A DNA stretch of 64,000 nt, taken from Brachyhypopomus gauderio (lineage: Eukaryota; Chordata; Actinopteri; Gymnotiformes; Hypopomidae). The notes under the pieces were generated by a model that searched no databases, was not told the origin of the DNA, and saw only the letters and a program-made list of their open reading frames with translations. Position 1 is the stretch's first letter. Every line of letters begins with the position of its first letter. The translations under genes were made by a program, and so were the position numbers. Location: assembly GCF_052324685.1 (NCBI RefSeq), contig NC_135228.1, positions 10,147,386 through 10,211,385 of the forward strand, read 5' to 3'. Of this stretch, positions 11,401-22,776 are shown in pieces.

Positions 11401-12642
11401 ACATTTTCAGTAATTGCTGGCATTGTCTTTTGCCAGGAAAAATTTTCAGTCAAATGAAAATTTCTTGCTTTAACCCATGATTTACTGTATAAAGCCTTGT
11501 TTTGAAGTGGTTTTGCATTGTAAACGTCATAACGCAAACTTCGTGTTTGGTGTGTGCAGCGGAAAATACACAGTTACATGGTTACTGTGTTAGGATAGGT
11601 GATAGGATAGGATAAGTGTTTACATTGTGTTATTTATGTACAGTATGCATGTATGTTCTGACTTACACCGAAAATCGGTTTACAACGCAATGTAGGAACG
11701 GATCAACGTCGTAAGTCGAGGACCCCCTGTGTGTCCACAAATACACATACACATGTCTTTTTACATGAATGCATCCTGATTCTTTGCCTCCCTGTCTGCT
11801 CTCCTTGTTTCCTTGTAGATAGCGCAGGTGCCCATGGAAGGCGATGTGAGCATGTACTTTTTCCTGCCCGATGAAGTGACTCAGAACCTGACTTTGGTGG
11901 AGGAAGCCCTCACGTCTGAGTTTGTACAGGATCTGGCCAACACTCTCCACCCTGCACAGGTGCAGCTCACCCTGCCTGTGCTCAAACTCGCATACAGCAC
12001 GGACCTGCTGGGCTTCCTCTCCAGCTTAGGTGAGGTTCACACATCACTCCAGTGGTCTTCAGCCGGGGATTTCTTGTCGCTGTCCTTCCATGACATCCTG
12101 TTCCTTTGGTTTACAATCCAGTGCTCTTTTTTTTTTACATGGACTCAGCTCAAGAGTTATTATCCTGGTTTGAGTTATAAAGATTTCCCCCACCCACTGA
12201 GTTGTGGGATTGTAGTCATGAAACTCCCTACTCCTGAGCCAATAAAAGCTGTGCTAAATAATCTGTGTTCACTATGCAACTCCATCTTCCTCTCATTTCC
12301 CTTTCTTTCATTATACTGTCGTAATGTTTTTTTATGTATACATTCTCTGTCTTCCTCTTGCTTTCTTTACACCAAGGTCTATCTGAATGGCTGCAAAACA
12401 CAGGCCTCATCAAAATCAGCACTCAGGCTATCAAGCTAAACACAGTCCGTCACAAGGCTGTCATGGAGACGGCACCAGAGGGCAGCCAGTATGCCAGTGC
12501 CACGCCTCCTGGTGCTCGACAGTCATTGGCCCTTTCTTACCGAGTGGACCGCCCCTTCCTCTTCCTGGTTCGAGATGAGCCATCGGGGGCTCTTCTCTTC
12601 ATTGGCAAGGTATTGAACCCACGTGACCTGGCGAGTGTATGA
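8436..12642 (+). CDS. serpinf1: Pigment epithelium-derived factor (serpin F1)
   Basis: Seven coding exons: 8436-8498, 8591-8777, 9013-9168, 9348-9551, 10062-10201, 11819-12029 and 12377-12642. All have GT-AG introns and phases that join into one frame of 408 codons plus stop, close to the 418 residues of human PEDF. Residues 1-21 are a signal peptide with a hydrophobic core (VFLLGLWGLISLC). The serpin fold follows, with family landmarks SVLLSPLSISAAFTQLSMG (near residue 65-83), MDSDLSCT at the exon 5 end, MYFFLPDE, and the C-terminal FIGKVLNP. The reactive-loop hinge (about residues 350-370) lacks the run of small residues needed for loop insertion, so it should be non-inhibitory, as PEDF is. 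PEDF is a secreted glycoprotein with anti-angiogenic and neurotrophic activity. The first coding exon is phase 0, and the ATG is followed directly by the signal sequence. No lesion seen. Confidence 0.93.
9570..9790. repeat. Interspersed-repeat fragment in serpinf1 intron 4
   Basis: The stretch around CAAGGAAAAATTCCCTAAGA, with neighbouring GATCCAAGTCCCCAGTAGAC, resembles a non-coding repeat often seen in teleost introns. Identification is from memory only, and the family is not certain. Confidence 0.35.
10417..11734. mobile_element. Possible inverted-repeat element in serpinf1 intron 5
   Basis: The left side has GTCCCGAGTTACGATGTTTC. The right side has CGTCGTAAGTCGAGGACC, partly its reverse complement. 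Elements with such ends (CGAGTTACGA / TCGTAAGTCG) are widespread in fish. No transposase is visible and no target duplication could be fixed, so the limits are approximate. Confidence 0.35.
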
Positions 12643-13068
12643 GAGCAGCACACACACATACACATTTCTATGTAAATGTTGGTATGTCACAGAGCTGCAG
12701 GTCTTCACTCTTTAACGTTGGGTTTAAGGTTACATATTTTCAATGCTCCAAACATGACTAATGCATGTATTAGCGCATGTAAATGAATAGTCATTATATC
12801 AAAATTGTACCGAAACAATTATACAGAGAACAAAGCATAAAGTAACATTTTCATCACACAGAACGCCCTTTTCCCAAACAAATTTGTTCTGTTTTGTTGA
12901 CTTCATCACATTTTAAGTACAGCCTCTACATAAAAAGTATATTTTGGTTGTTCCATTTTAGTGTTTTGATCATTTCCAGTCAAATTTTGAGTGCACAAAT
13001 GCCAAGATCATTTCAGCTGTTGAAAATCCCATTTGTATATTTACCAATCCGAATATGTATATTAAGAT

Positions 13069-13076
13069 GAATAAAA
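13069..13076 (+). terminator. Likely serpinf1 polyadenylation signal
   Basis: AATAAA in a GATGAATAAAAA context about 430 bases after the serpinf1 stop codon, followed by a T-rich stretch near 13100. It is the first good signal downstream on the + strand. Confidence 0.5.
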
Positions 13077-13199
13077 AAAATCAAATTGTCATTGTATAAT
13101 GATTTCTTCTTTTATGGTCATGATTATATGTAATTTGTGGTGCTAAAAAATTCCTTGAGGCAAGGCAGAAGCTTAACTCTCGGTCTCTGTGGGTTCACT

Positions 13200-14825
13200 G
13201 CACACAAACATGGGGGAGGTGATTAGATCGATAGATCGACATATTGCAGTAGCTTGAGGTCCATAAAGACTACATTGTGCAACACCGCAGAATAAAACAC
13301 ACAAAAAATATTAAAGGTAAAAAACTGCAATAAGATTAAACAAATTATAACAGGTAAAGTGGTGAGTACAGTAGACCACAGTAGTGGTATTATATATGTG
13401 TGTACATTGCTGGACAGAGTAAAATGATCTAGTACTCAATAATGTTCTGACACAGCAGAAGAGTTGTATGGTGTGATCGCAGTTCGATCAATCTCCTGTA
13501 TCATTCCTTACTACTGTGAGTCAGAATGTGTCTGTTACTAAATGTGCTCTGCTGTCTGACCAGTAAATTATAGAGGGGGTGTGAATAGTAGTTCAAGATT
13601 ATCATAATTTTCTTAAGTGTCCTCCTTTCCACCATCACCTCAAAAATGTCCAGAGAGAAGCCCAGGACTGAGCCAGCCTTCCTAATGATATTGTTGAGTG
13701 GGTCTCCATGTCTGAGACTACCTCTCCAGCAAAAAGCTGCAAAGAGGCTTACTCAGAAAATAAAATCTACTTAACCCTTCTTGTACACATCCTCTGTGTT
13801 GGCCTTCCAGTCCAGGTTGTTATAAAGGATGACAAAGGTATTTGTATGTTTCCACCTGCTCAACATTTGACCATTTATAGTAATCTGATTCTTGTTCTCT
13901 TCCTCCTAAAGTCCACCACCACCTCTTTGTTCTTGTTCATATGGTTCATATCACACCACTCAACAAAGCTGGGGTGAGTTTCCCAAAACGTTCTTAGCGC
14001 TAAGTACTTCGTAACCTCGTTCTTACGTACGAGGTTAAGAAGTACTTAGCGCTAAGAACGTTTTGGGAAACTCACCCCTGTTCACCAAATTCCTGTACTC
14101 TTCCTCCTGACCGTCCCTGATACAGCCAACCACAGATGGGGTCATCAGAAAACTTCTGAAGATGGCACAAATCTGACTTGTACTGGAAGTCAGTAGTGTA
14201 CAGGGTGAAGAGGAAAGGTGAGAATACTGTTCCTTCTGGTGCTCCAATGTTACTGACTACGACTTCGGATCAACGTGCTCCCAGCTGCACATACTGGGGT
14301 CTGTCAGACAGGTGGTCATTGACGATAATGGACTTGTCCACCGGCATTCTTTCCATCTTCTTTCCCAGTCTGAGAGGTTGGATGGAGTTGAATGCATTTG
14401 AGAAATCAGATGTGAAGGCACTAGTCTTCCTAGGACCTTCATGACGTGAGATGTGAGCGTTACCGGTCATTGTCATTCTAGGAGGAGGTAGTAGACAGGA
14501 ACCAGGCAGAAACCTTTCCATTGCACTGGCACCTTCCCTTGTTTAAGGCTCAGATTAAAGAACTGCTGAAGGCTTTCATAAAAACCTTCAGTACCCTTGG
14601 GCTGATGCCATCCGGTCCTGAAGATCTGGCAACTTTTCCCTTTTCCAGCTGTCTTTTCACCTGGCTGGCTGACTTCTGATTGGGGGAGTTGTGAGGTTTG
14701 TAGGACGAGGGGGGTGTGTGCTGAGGTGTTGATAGAGCGGGAGTGGGGGAGATGCCTCTGTAGGTGTGGGGGGAGGGTGTTGTGCTGAATCTCTTAAAAA
14801 TCTGTTTGTCCTTCAATATGAAGGC
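13200..14825 (-). mobile_element. Degenerate LINE (Rex/CR1-type reverse transcriptase)
   Basis: Read on the minus strand, pieces of a non-LTR reverse transcriptase appear in order: a segment with SSGPDGISPRVLK, then SDFSNAFNSIQPLRLGKKME, LSDRPQYVQLGA, IGAPEGTVFSPFLFTLYT, and LCHLQKFSDD with the catalytic Asp pair. Past the palindromic insertion follow EVVVDFRRKRTR, LDWKANTEDVY and a C-terminal NYYSHPLYNLL-like part. Stops and frameshifts separate the pieces, so the copy is dead. Assignment to a Rex1/CR1-type clade is from remembered motifs. Confidence 0.75.
13972..14077. mobile_element. 106-bp near-perfect palindromic MITE
   Basis: The sequence starts GGGTGAGTTTCCCAAAACG and ends with its reverse complement, CGTTTTGGGAAACTCACCC. 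Only a few bases near the centre break the palindrome. It is flanked by CTG on both sides (13969-13971 and 14078-14080). Removing it and one CTG restores continuous LINE sequence, so it inserted after the LINE. It would form a long hairpin as single strand or RNA. Confidence 0.8.
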
Positions 14826-15880
14826 CTGTTAAAAAAATCCTTCAGGTGTATGCCTCAGAGGGAAGTGTATACCTCAAAATCTTGAGGGAGGTGTATACCT
14901 CACAATCAGTTCCTCAGCAGTTCTGCAAAGGCCACTTTAGTTCAACTTTAGAAGGACCACAAAAAAGACTTTCAGTGTGACACTCTTTCCGGTTCAAACG
15001 ATTTTTACTCAGTTCTTAAGTTTGGTGATTTTCCAAATTATGAATGCTTTATGGCTTGTCAGAAATTGTGCAATTCCCAAAACAATGCCAAGGATATTAC
15101 TTACCAAGTTGTAATCACTCCCACAAATTTGAAAGGCATCTTACTCAATGTGCAAGTCATCATAATCTCTTAATTATGTGAGCTGATCTTCAGCAAATGT
15201 GGCTGGCCAGCTTGTTGTTTATATAACTGTCAGTTCAAGACATCCATTTTTACTTTCCTGGCAAAATGACTGGCAGCCAGGTCTTGAGTAATTTCATTTA
15301 AATACCTCCACAAATATGATCATTTCGCCTCCTGAAGAGATAGCTATGGCAGTCATTAAAAGTGTATGCGTGGCAAGACCTCTCACACATAGGGGTCCAA
15401 CCAAAAAAATCCCCGCTGGCATGGAGAAGCAGTAAGTGCTTTTCCAAGAAGGCCTGTTCTGGGAAGGATTTAGATGCCATGGAAGCTTTTTTTCCTGAGG
15501 TGACTGGAAAATTCATTACAGGCCGACAGACTCCCTGTGGAGACTAAATTTTTTCAAACTTCCCCCATTCCACATGGGTTCTACCCTTATAAACTTTTGT
15601 TTGTATGGTAGGTAATAAACGTTTTAATGTCTCTGTATAAGTAGAGTATAGCAGTGTAGTTTTTCTTATTGTCTCTGAAATTATTCCTGGTGTGTTTTGT
15701 TATCTTTTCTGCTCCTTTATTTTGATTGTTTGATGGACTTTGTTCATTTCTGGCATGTAACTTTCATACTCACACCTTTCACACAAATGTTTGGTTTAAG
15801 TCCCATAGTCTCCTGAGTAGATTCCAGGTGTAGCAACTGTAGTGTACTGTATTAAGAGAGGTTGAAACATTGAAAATTGT
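14826..15880. other. No gene recognised
   Basis: Non-coding sequence between the LINE relic and a CA-rich block. Short repeated phrases (GTGTATACCTCA three times near 14845-14900) are present. No protein domain seen. Confidence 0.4.
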
Positions 15881-15884
15881 AGTG

Positions 15885-16048
15885 AGCACACACACACATA
15901 GGCTATATACACACATACATATAGGCTATATATATTCATGCTGTGTGTATGTGTGTGTGAGAAAGACAGAGAGAGAGAGAGAGAAGTGAGAAGCAATTTG
16001 CTTACACAGCATGAATATAGCCTATGTGTGTGTGTGTGTGTGTGTGTA
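15885..16048. repeat. CA/GT and GA simple repeats with imperfect palindrome
   Basis: CA-rich sequence with TATAGGCTATATATATTCATGC is followed by GA repeats and then GCATGAATATAGCCTATGTG, the reverse complement of the first part. The two halves could fold into a hairpin. Confidence 0.7.
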
Positions 16049-16430
16049 TGTTCCAAGGTGGTGGAATGAACTTCTCTTGTGTGTCCGAACATCGGAGTCA
16101 CTTGCTGTCTTCAGACGCCAACTGAAGACCCACCTCTTTCAAGTGCACTTTACATAATTATGCTTTGTCTATTGTGCTTTATTGTCTCTTTCCTCAGGTG
16201 TTTGTTACAGGTATTGCTTACTGTCTTTTTCCTCAGGTGATGTGTATATTCAGGTATAATTGTTAGGTATCATTTGACTTTCGTCTAGTGGTTTTTCCAG
16301 CTTAGAGTACCTTGTGTTCAGGACTATCTATACTACCTTGGAGATTCCAAGCAACTACATAGCACTTTTGTAAGTCGCTCTGGATAAGAGCGTCTGCTAA
16401 ATGCCATGAATGTAAATGGAATGTAAATGT
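16049..16430 (+). mobile_element. 3' end of an L2-type LINE
   Basis: The + strand reads PRWWNELLLCVRTSESLAVF and then RRQLKTHLFQ, the typical C-terminus of teleost L2 ORF2. A non-coding tail follows with TAAGTCGCTCTGGATAAGAG and CGTCTGCTAAATGCC, then a short ATGTAAATG repeat. That tail is shared by L2 LINEs and several fish SINEs. Confidence 0.75.
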
Positions 16431-16440
16431 GTATATTAGT

Positions 16441-17370
16441 GGTGGGCCATTATTGGCATTAACGGCGTTCGATAATGTGATACTCTTATTGGGTGATATA
16501 AAAAATATCGCCATTAATCTATTCTTAAAGTTGGGTTGGGAGCTGGGACAAAATAGTTAAGCAAACTATGATGACTTTCACCGTGATAGTTTAGCTCGGG
16601 TGTATTCCTAACCAAATTGCACAGTAGGGGGCGAGAACGAGTTTTCAAACCTGTGAATTACCACCCACAACAAATCGCACGTGCGCTTACATGGATGCAG
16701 CCACGAAGCCGCCAGGTTTTCTTCATGGAAAATTCATTTTTAAGAAGCTTCCTAATGGAGACATTGACAAGTTTTTTGCACCTTATGCAACGCGGAATTA
16801 GTTTATTGTAGGAGTTCTACCAGTCTGAAGTACCATTTAAACACAAAGCACCCGTTTGCTAATGCTGACGCTGGTCAAGCACTGATGCAGCCCAGGGGAA
16901 GAGTCGCCGCAGCCGAAAACAGGTTAAATGTACTAAATGTTGGCTTACACTTCAAATCTCATGTTTAGCTGAATAAACATGTTATCAACTCCTTTTAATG
17001 TACAGTATGTAGGCTTACAAATTAATGTTTGACTGAATATGCCCTCTTAAAGTATGTAGGCACAGTGCTATTTTCATGTTTAACTGAATAAACCGTTGAA
17101 CACGAGTAGCCTACATTTTATTGAGCATGTTTTTTTTCTTCAAGTATCAAAGTAGAACAGCTTTCTCAAGCAGTCATTGATGCATTTAGGAAACAGGAGA
17201 TGAGCCCCTGGTCTAATGCACCCTCTGTATTAAAGACTATCTCAAAGACGGACTTTTAGTCATTACTTGGGTAGCACGCATATTCTGAATGAGCCATTTT
17301 AATCTAGATTAATCTAGATTAATTTCAAGATTTCAGTGATCTAGATTAAAAAATAATCTATGCCCACCCC
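16441..17370. mobile_element. Probable non-autonomous hAT element
   Basis: The left end GGTGGGCCATTATTGGC and right end AATAATCTATGCCCACCCC are imperfect inverted repeats (GGGGTGGGCAT.GATTATT) of a kind found on fish hAT elements. ATTAATCTAGATTAATCTAG motifs lie near the right end. No transposase frame is evident and no clear 8-bp target duplication could be matched, so the ends are approximate. Confidence 0.45.
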
Positions 17371-17798
17371 TTTTATATATATACACTACCGTTCAAAAGT
17401 CACTTGGGGTCACTTAGAAATGTTCTTATTTTTAAAAGAAAAGCAGTTTTTTTTTCAATTTAGCTAACATTAAATGCATCAAAAATACACTCTATACATT
17501 ATTAATGTGGTAAATGACTATTCTAGCTGTAAACATCTGGTTTTTAATGCAATATCTACATAGATGTATGGAGACCCATTTCCAACAACCATCACTCCAG
17601 TGTTCTAATGGTACATTGTGTTTGCTAACTCTGTAAGGAGGCTATTGGATATTTAGAAAACCCTTGAAAACCCTTGTGCAACTAGGTTAGCACAGCTGAA
17701 AACAGTTTTGCTGATTAGAGAAGCTATAAAACTGACCTTCCTTTGAGCTAGTTGAGAATCTGGAGCATTACAATTGTTTGTTCAATTAAACTCACAAA

Positions 17799-20597
17799 AT
17801 GGCCAGAAAAAGACAACTTTCAATTGAAACTCGACAGTCTATTCTTGTTCTGAGAAATGAAGGCTATTCCATGCGAGACATTGCCAAGAACCTGAAGATT
17901 TCCTACAATGGTGTGTACTACTACCTTCCTAACCAGAGTAGAAGGAGAAGTGGAAGGCCCCGCTGCACAACTGAGCAAGAAGACAAGTACATTAGAGTCT
18001 CCAGTTTGAGAAATTGACGCCTCACAGGTCCTCAACTGGCAGCTTCGTTAAATAGTACCCACAAAACGCCAGTGTCAACGTCTACAGTGAAGAGGCGACT
18101 CCGGGATGCTGGCCTTCAGGGCAGAGTGGCAAAGAAAAAGCCATATCTGGCTAATAAAAGAAAAAAGATTAATATGGGCAAAAGAACAGACATTGGACAG
18201 AGGAAGATTGGAAAAAAGTGTTATGGACAGATGAATCAAAGTTTGAGGTGTTTGGATCACACAGACAAACATTTGTGAGACGCAGAACAACTGAAAAGAT
18301 GCTGGAAGAGTGCCTGACACCATCTGTCAAACATGGTGGAGGTAATGTGATGGTCTGGGGTTGCTTTGGTGCTGGTAAAGTGGGAGATTTGAACAAGGCA
18401 AAAGGGATTTTGAATAAGGAAGGCTATTACTCCATTTTGCAACACCATGCCATACCCTGTGGACAGTGCTTGATTGGAGCCAATTTCATCCTGCAACAGG
18501 ACAATGACCCAAAGCACACCTCCAAATTATGCACAAACTACTTAGCCCTATTATGCAGAAGCGCCCCCTAGTGGGCCCGCCGGCGGGCCCAGCTCCTTTA
18601 CGGCGATATAAAACATATTAAACATTAATGAATCTCCGAACAAAAGCGCTTAAATCAAAATTTCCTATCCCATCTACATGCCTACCGAGTTTCAGCCGTC
18701 TACGTGCAGCCGATCGCGAGATATCCGGCTTTGAAGTTGACCACAAAAGTGCACCCCGCGAGGGGGTCTCCCGACATATCCGTTTACAAAACATATTTAT
18801 GTTGTGAAATGTCTTAATGTTTTGTCACCTAAAAATCGTTTACTAATAAGGCTTTAATTTAAGACCTTAACAGCGTAGATCCGTTGTGGTTAAGTACCTT
18901 AAAAAGCTTGCTCACCTCACTGCAAAATTTTCCAAAATCCGCTTCCTGAATGAGACACTCCGACAAATCTGCCCCCTAAGCGTCACAGAAGCGTTTTTAA
19001 CGCTGATTTGATCCCTCATTACAAAGCTGCAGCGGTTCTGCTTTGATTTGAGTGATTTTTATTGGTCTAAAGTGGGGTAGTGACTTTGAATGACAGGTTT
19101 TACAACCTCTCTCCCGGCGAGGTGCGAAGGGGAGGGGGAGAGGGTGAACCAATAAGCCCACAGAGACAAGCTGGAGCCTCAGAAGTGATTGAAAGCTGTT
19201 CTAACCAATAGTGTACATCCTTCCGAAGCTAACCAGCCCTCATATGACATGATTGGTCAAGTATATTTTTAAATTGAGCCCTCGGAAACTGGCGCTTCAT
19301 TTCCAATTTCGGCCGCTAGCATAGCAACATAAGCTAACCCTTTGCTAACCTAAGCTAAGCTCCCCAGAACACACTGTTCGGCGAAACTGAAGCAGCCATG
19401 GATTATTTTGTTCGTTTTTATGCGGATTGTGGATACTTTTGAACATAAACGGATTACTTTGTGTGGAATATATGAGCAATTTTCGGAATTTTCGCCAACC
19501 CGGAAGTGAGACGGTACACCGGCTACGACGCGATTCTACGTACTGTGAGTAACAATGGATAATTTTTCATAAGCGATATTGTACAAAATATATATTCTAA
19601 TACTAAACATTAACTAAGCGTTAGATTATAAACAGTTTTAGAGCGTTTGAGTGCTGCAGCACTCTGTATCGTGTCGGATGCTACCGGAGTTGGCTACGGT
19701 AACCTAGCTTATGCTGTCGGACTATATTGGACATAAATATGATATCATAACGTTCATATTTGGACATGAAATTTAGTCATTGGAATTTTCTGGTCTTGCT
19801 GTAATATGTGCAACATTGTTGTTTGTCGTAGCTCCTCGGTTTCGTGTAAGGAATTTGTTGGCATGTTAGCTTAGTTGGCTAATGGTGTGTGTCGGGTGTG
19901 GCATATTTAGACATGGGTGTGGTGCACTTGACATACCTTGGATAAAGCTGAATAACTTTTCAATGCTTGCATGGATTTGCTCCATTTTTTCTGTGTTGTT
20001 AGAAAAGACCCTAGCGAAATTTATTGTAATTTCTGATACCACATTTGAATAACTATGTGAATATACATTCCAGTCATGTTCAAGTTCAAGTCAGCATTTT
20101 TGACATTCCTGGCATATTAGCATCTGCAATAGAGGCTCTAAAATAAACCAAATTATGTGAATATGATACTGAAGTGTATTAATATGTTCCCCCAACTGCC
20201 TACTTCAGTTTGAGCCATGAATGATAATTTTCCTATATGTACAACTTGAGATATCTAGTTTTAATGTGAACTATGTCAAAAATGTTAAAAATGGCCACCG
20301 GGCGTGCGAATCTGCAGCATAAGGTTAAAGAAGAAGCAGGCAGCTGGTGTTTTATCGGTAATGGAGTGGCCAGCGCAGTCACCAGATCTCAACCCCATTG
20401 AGCTGTTGTGGGAGCAGCTTGACCGTATGGTACGAAAAAAGTGCGCATTAACCCAATCAAACTTGTGGGAGCGGCTTCTGGAAGCATGGGGTGAAATTTC
20501 TCCAGATTACCTCAGCAAATTAACAGCTAGAATGCCAAAGGTCTGCAATGCTGTAATTGCTGCTAAGGGAGCATTCTTTTACGAAAGCAAAGTTTAA
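17799..20597 (+). pseudogene. Broken Tc1 transposase gene
   Basis: The transposase of the Tc1 element at 17384-23325 cuts and pastes at TA sites. The DNA-binding half (17799-18150) and the DDE half (18200-18544 and 20325-20597) are both recognisable. A nonsense TGA near 18015, a frameshift, and the 1.78-kb insertion directly after the codons for NYL disable it. The DDE residues themselves remain. Confidence 0.85.
18545..20324. mobile_element. 1.78-kb Harbinger-like insertion, non-coding
   Basis: The insertion splits the Tc1 transposase codons and is flanked by TTA on both sides (18542-18544 and 20325-20327). Removing it plus one TTA restores the frame exactly. Its ends, GCCCTATTATGCAGAAGCGC and GCGAATCTGCAGCATAAGG, are imperfect inverted repeats. 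A 3-bp TWA duplication suits the PIF/Harbinger superfamily. No open frame of note lies within. A GC-rich inverted stretch (GGGCCCGCCGGCGGGCCC) sits near the left end. Confidence 0.65.
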
Positions 20598-20691
20598 AGT
20601 AGAAAATTATAAAAAAAAAAACATTATTTCTACCTTGTCAATATCTGGACCATATTTCTATTCATTTTGCAACTCATTTGATAAATAAAAG

Positions 20692-21178
20692 TGTCACGTA
20701 GGGCTATGCTTCCCCCCTCTCCTAGCTGTCACTCCAATGTCTGTTCCTCGTGTTTTCTGTTATTCCGTGCCCCTAACCCCGCCTTGCTTGTTTGTTGCTC
20801 CGGTCTCTGTCTGTTCACCACGACCGTGTCTTGATCCTTGTCAGCTGTGTCTTGTTAGTTCTGTGTATAAAAGTCCCTGTGTCGCCCATGTCCGTATCGG
20901 TCTTTTTGTTCCTACCTGTTCTTCGTGAGTTCTGCCGTTTGTAGTTTGCGCTTTTGTGTTACCTGTATTCCGTGTATATTGCCTGTCCTCCCTGAGTTAG
21001 TCTGCTTTGTTGTTTCCCTTGTTCGTATCATGCCTTTGTACATTTCTTGTATGGACTGCCCTCCCGATATGACCTGCGCCTGTTACTACGACTCTGCTTT
21101 TGGAATTTCCTTGAATAAATCTCGCTCTCCTCAGCGTTTGTGTCCGCCTCCCTGTTCTGCCCAGCGCAGAACGTTACA
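20692..21178 (+). repeat. 5' LTR
   Basis: A 487-bp LTR with a TATAAAAGTC box near 20866 and an AATAAATCTC polyadenylation signal near 21113. It differs from the 3' LTR by a few bases and a 3-bp length change. Confidence 0.9.
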
Positions 21179-21687
21179 TAAAGACCGAACTTACAAGGAC
21201 ATAGCGAGGGAGCGAGACTCTGGTGAGTTTAATCGCTGCGATGAGATGTTGGCTGGTTCGGTCCAGTTCAACTCTCCGATATCGCAGCGTGAACGAACCA
21301 GAGACAGAAATTCACCTGGCGCTGTGGGAACACGGAAGTCTCCTGGCTTTCGCGTCGAGACTCCTGTTGAGCGCTACGTGTCTGCCCGGCTTGGTGATCA
21401 CTATAGGGAGGAGAAACCTGTAGTACAAGTCGCGGGCAGACGGATTGAGTGCACTGACAAGCGTTTGCTTAACCCTCGGTTGGCTCTCGATGGCTTCTGC
21501 AAGCTCCTGATGCCTCAGAGGAGGCGGAGCCGTCGCAGAGAGAGCCACCGAGGGGCTTCTGTGCCTGTGTATTCTTCCAGGCTCTCCCAGGACCCTGAGG
21601 AAGACGACCCACCGCCTCTGATCCCGCCGGCTACTCCACATGACACCCCCAAGTATTTTTTGGGGGGGAGTACTGGCCACGTTGGCT

Positions 21688-21801
21688 TGGCGGTCCCGCC
21701 CCCCGAGAACGTCAGTATGGCGGTCCCGCCCCCTGAGAACGTCAGTATGGCGGTCCTGCCCCCCGAGGACGTCGGCTTGGCAGCTCCGCCCCCTGAGTGC
21801 A
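21688..21801 (+). repeat. 30-bp tandem repeat, about four units
   Basis: Units of TGGCGGTCCCGCCCCCNGAG plus AACGTCAGTA, inside the LTR element. The fourth unit is partial and diverged. Confidence 0.85.
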
Positions 21802-21828
21802 TCTCCTCACCTCAGTGACCAGTTCCCG

Positions 21829-22050
21829 CTGCCTGTCGGCAGACCACACCGGTTCCAGTTCCCGCTGCCCGTCGGCAGACCCCGCCAGTTCCTGTCCCCG
21901 CTGCCTGTCTGCAGACCCCGCCGGTTCCTGTTCCCGCGACCCAGGAGGGGTCGTCCACGCCGGTTCCTGTCCCTGCGACCCAGGAGGGGTCGTCCAAGCC
22001 GGTTCCTGTCCCCGCTGCCCGTCGGCAGACCACGCCGGTTCCTGTTCCCG
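21829..22050 (+). repeat. 36/39-bp tandem repeats
   Basis: About six units combine a CTGCCNGTCGGCAGACC or CGACCCAGGAGGGGTCGTCC head with a CGCCGGTTCCTGTCCCCG-type tail, inside the LTR element. Unit lengths are multiples of three, so a frame stays open across them. Confidence 0.85.
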
Positions 22051-22200
22051 CTGCCCGCCAGCGGACCCTGCATGTTCCCGCTGCCCGCCAGCGGTCCCCG
22101 CCTGTTTCCGCTGCCCGCCAGCGGTCCCCGCCTGTTTCCGTTGCCCGCCAGCGGTCCCCGCCTGTTTGCGCTGCCCGCCAGCGGTCCCCTCCTGTTCCCC
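22051..22200 (+). repeat. Five exact 30-bp tandem units
   Basis: Five units of exactly 30 bases beginning CTGCCCGCCAGCGG (TTG in the fourth), inside the LTR element. They encode a repeating ten-residue phrase such as FPLPASGPRL in one frame. Confidence 0.9.
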
Positions 22201-22776
22201 CAGAGACTGTGCTGCCCTCTATTGGGCACAGACTTTGTGCCTCTTATGTTTCCTTGCCTGTGTTCCCCTTGCTCCCATGTTCTGTCCCTGGTTTTGTGTT
22301 GGTCCCAGACCCTGTGTGTGTACCTGTTTGTGTCCTTGTGCCCGTTCCTGTGTCGGTGTCTAGTGGTGTTGTCTCTGTCCCGGTCCCCGTGTCTGTACCC
22401 CAAGTTGTCACTCACTTTGTTCCTGTCCCGGTCTCTGTTGTCCATAGCGTCTTTGCCTCCGTGTGTGCCTCTGCCCTGTCCCCTGGTCCCACTCCCGTGT
22501 CTGTCCCCGGTCCTCTCCTGTCCAGCCCTGCTCCTGTGCCTCGCCCTGGCCCTGCCCATGTCATGCCGTGTCCCAGTCCAGCTCTTGGCCAGTCTCCACG
22601 TCTCCTGTCTTTGTCCCTGCCATGCCCCAGGTCCCGTGTCCTGTCCCTCTGGTCCGTCCTGTGTCTGCTGTCCCTGTCCCTTGCCGTGTACCGTGGTTCC
22701 CTGTCCTGTCCTAGTTGATGTCCCTGTCCTGTCTGCCCTTGCGTGCCCCGGAGTGGCACGCTTTGAGGGGGGGTAC

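Noticed and set aside
17799-20597. Domesticated Tc1-derived gene
   Set aside because: In-frame stop, frameshift and a 1.78-kb insertion within the coding region show a dead transposon.
22051-22200. CRISPR-like array
   Set aside because: Units are contiguous 30-bp tandem repeats without spacers, in a vertebrate LTR element.
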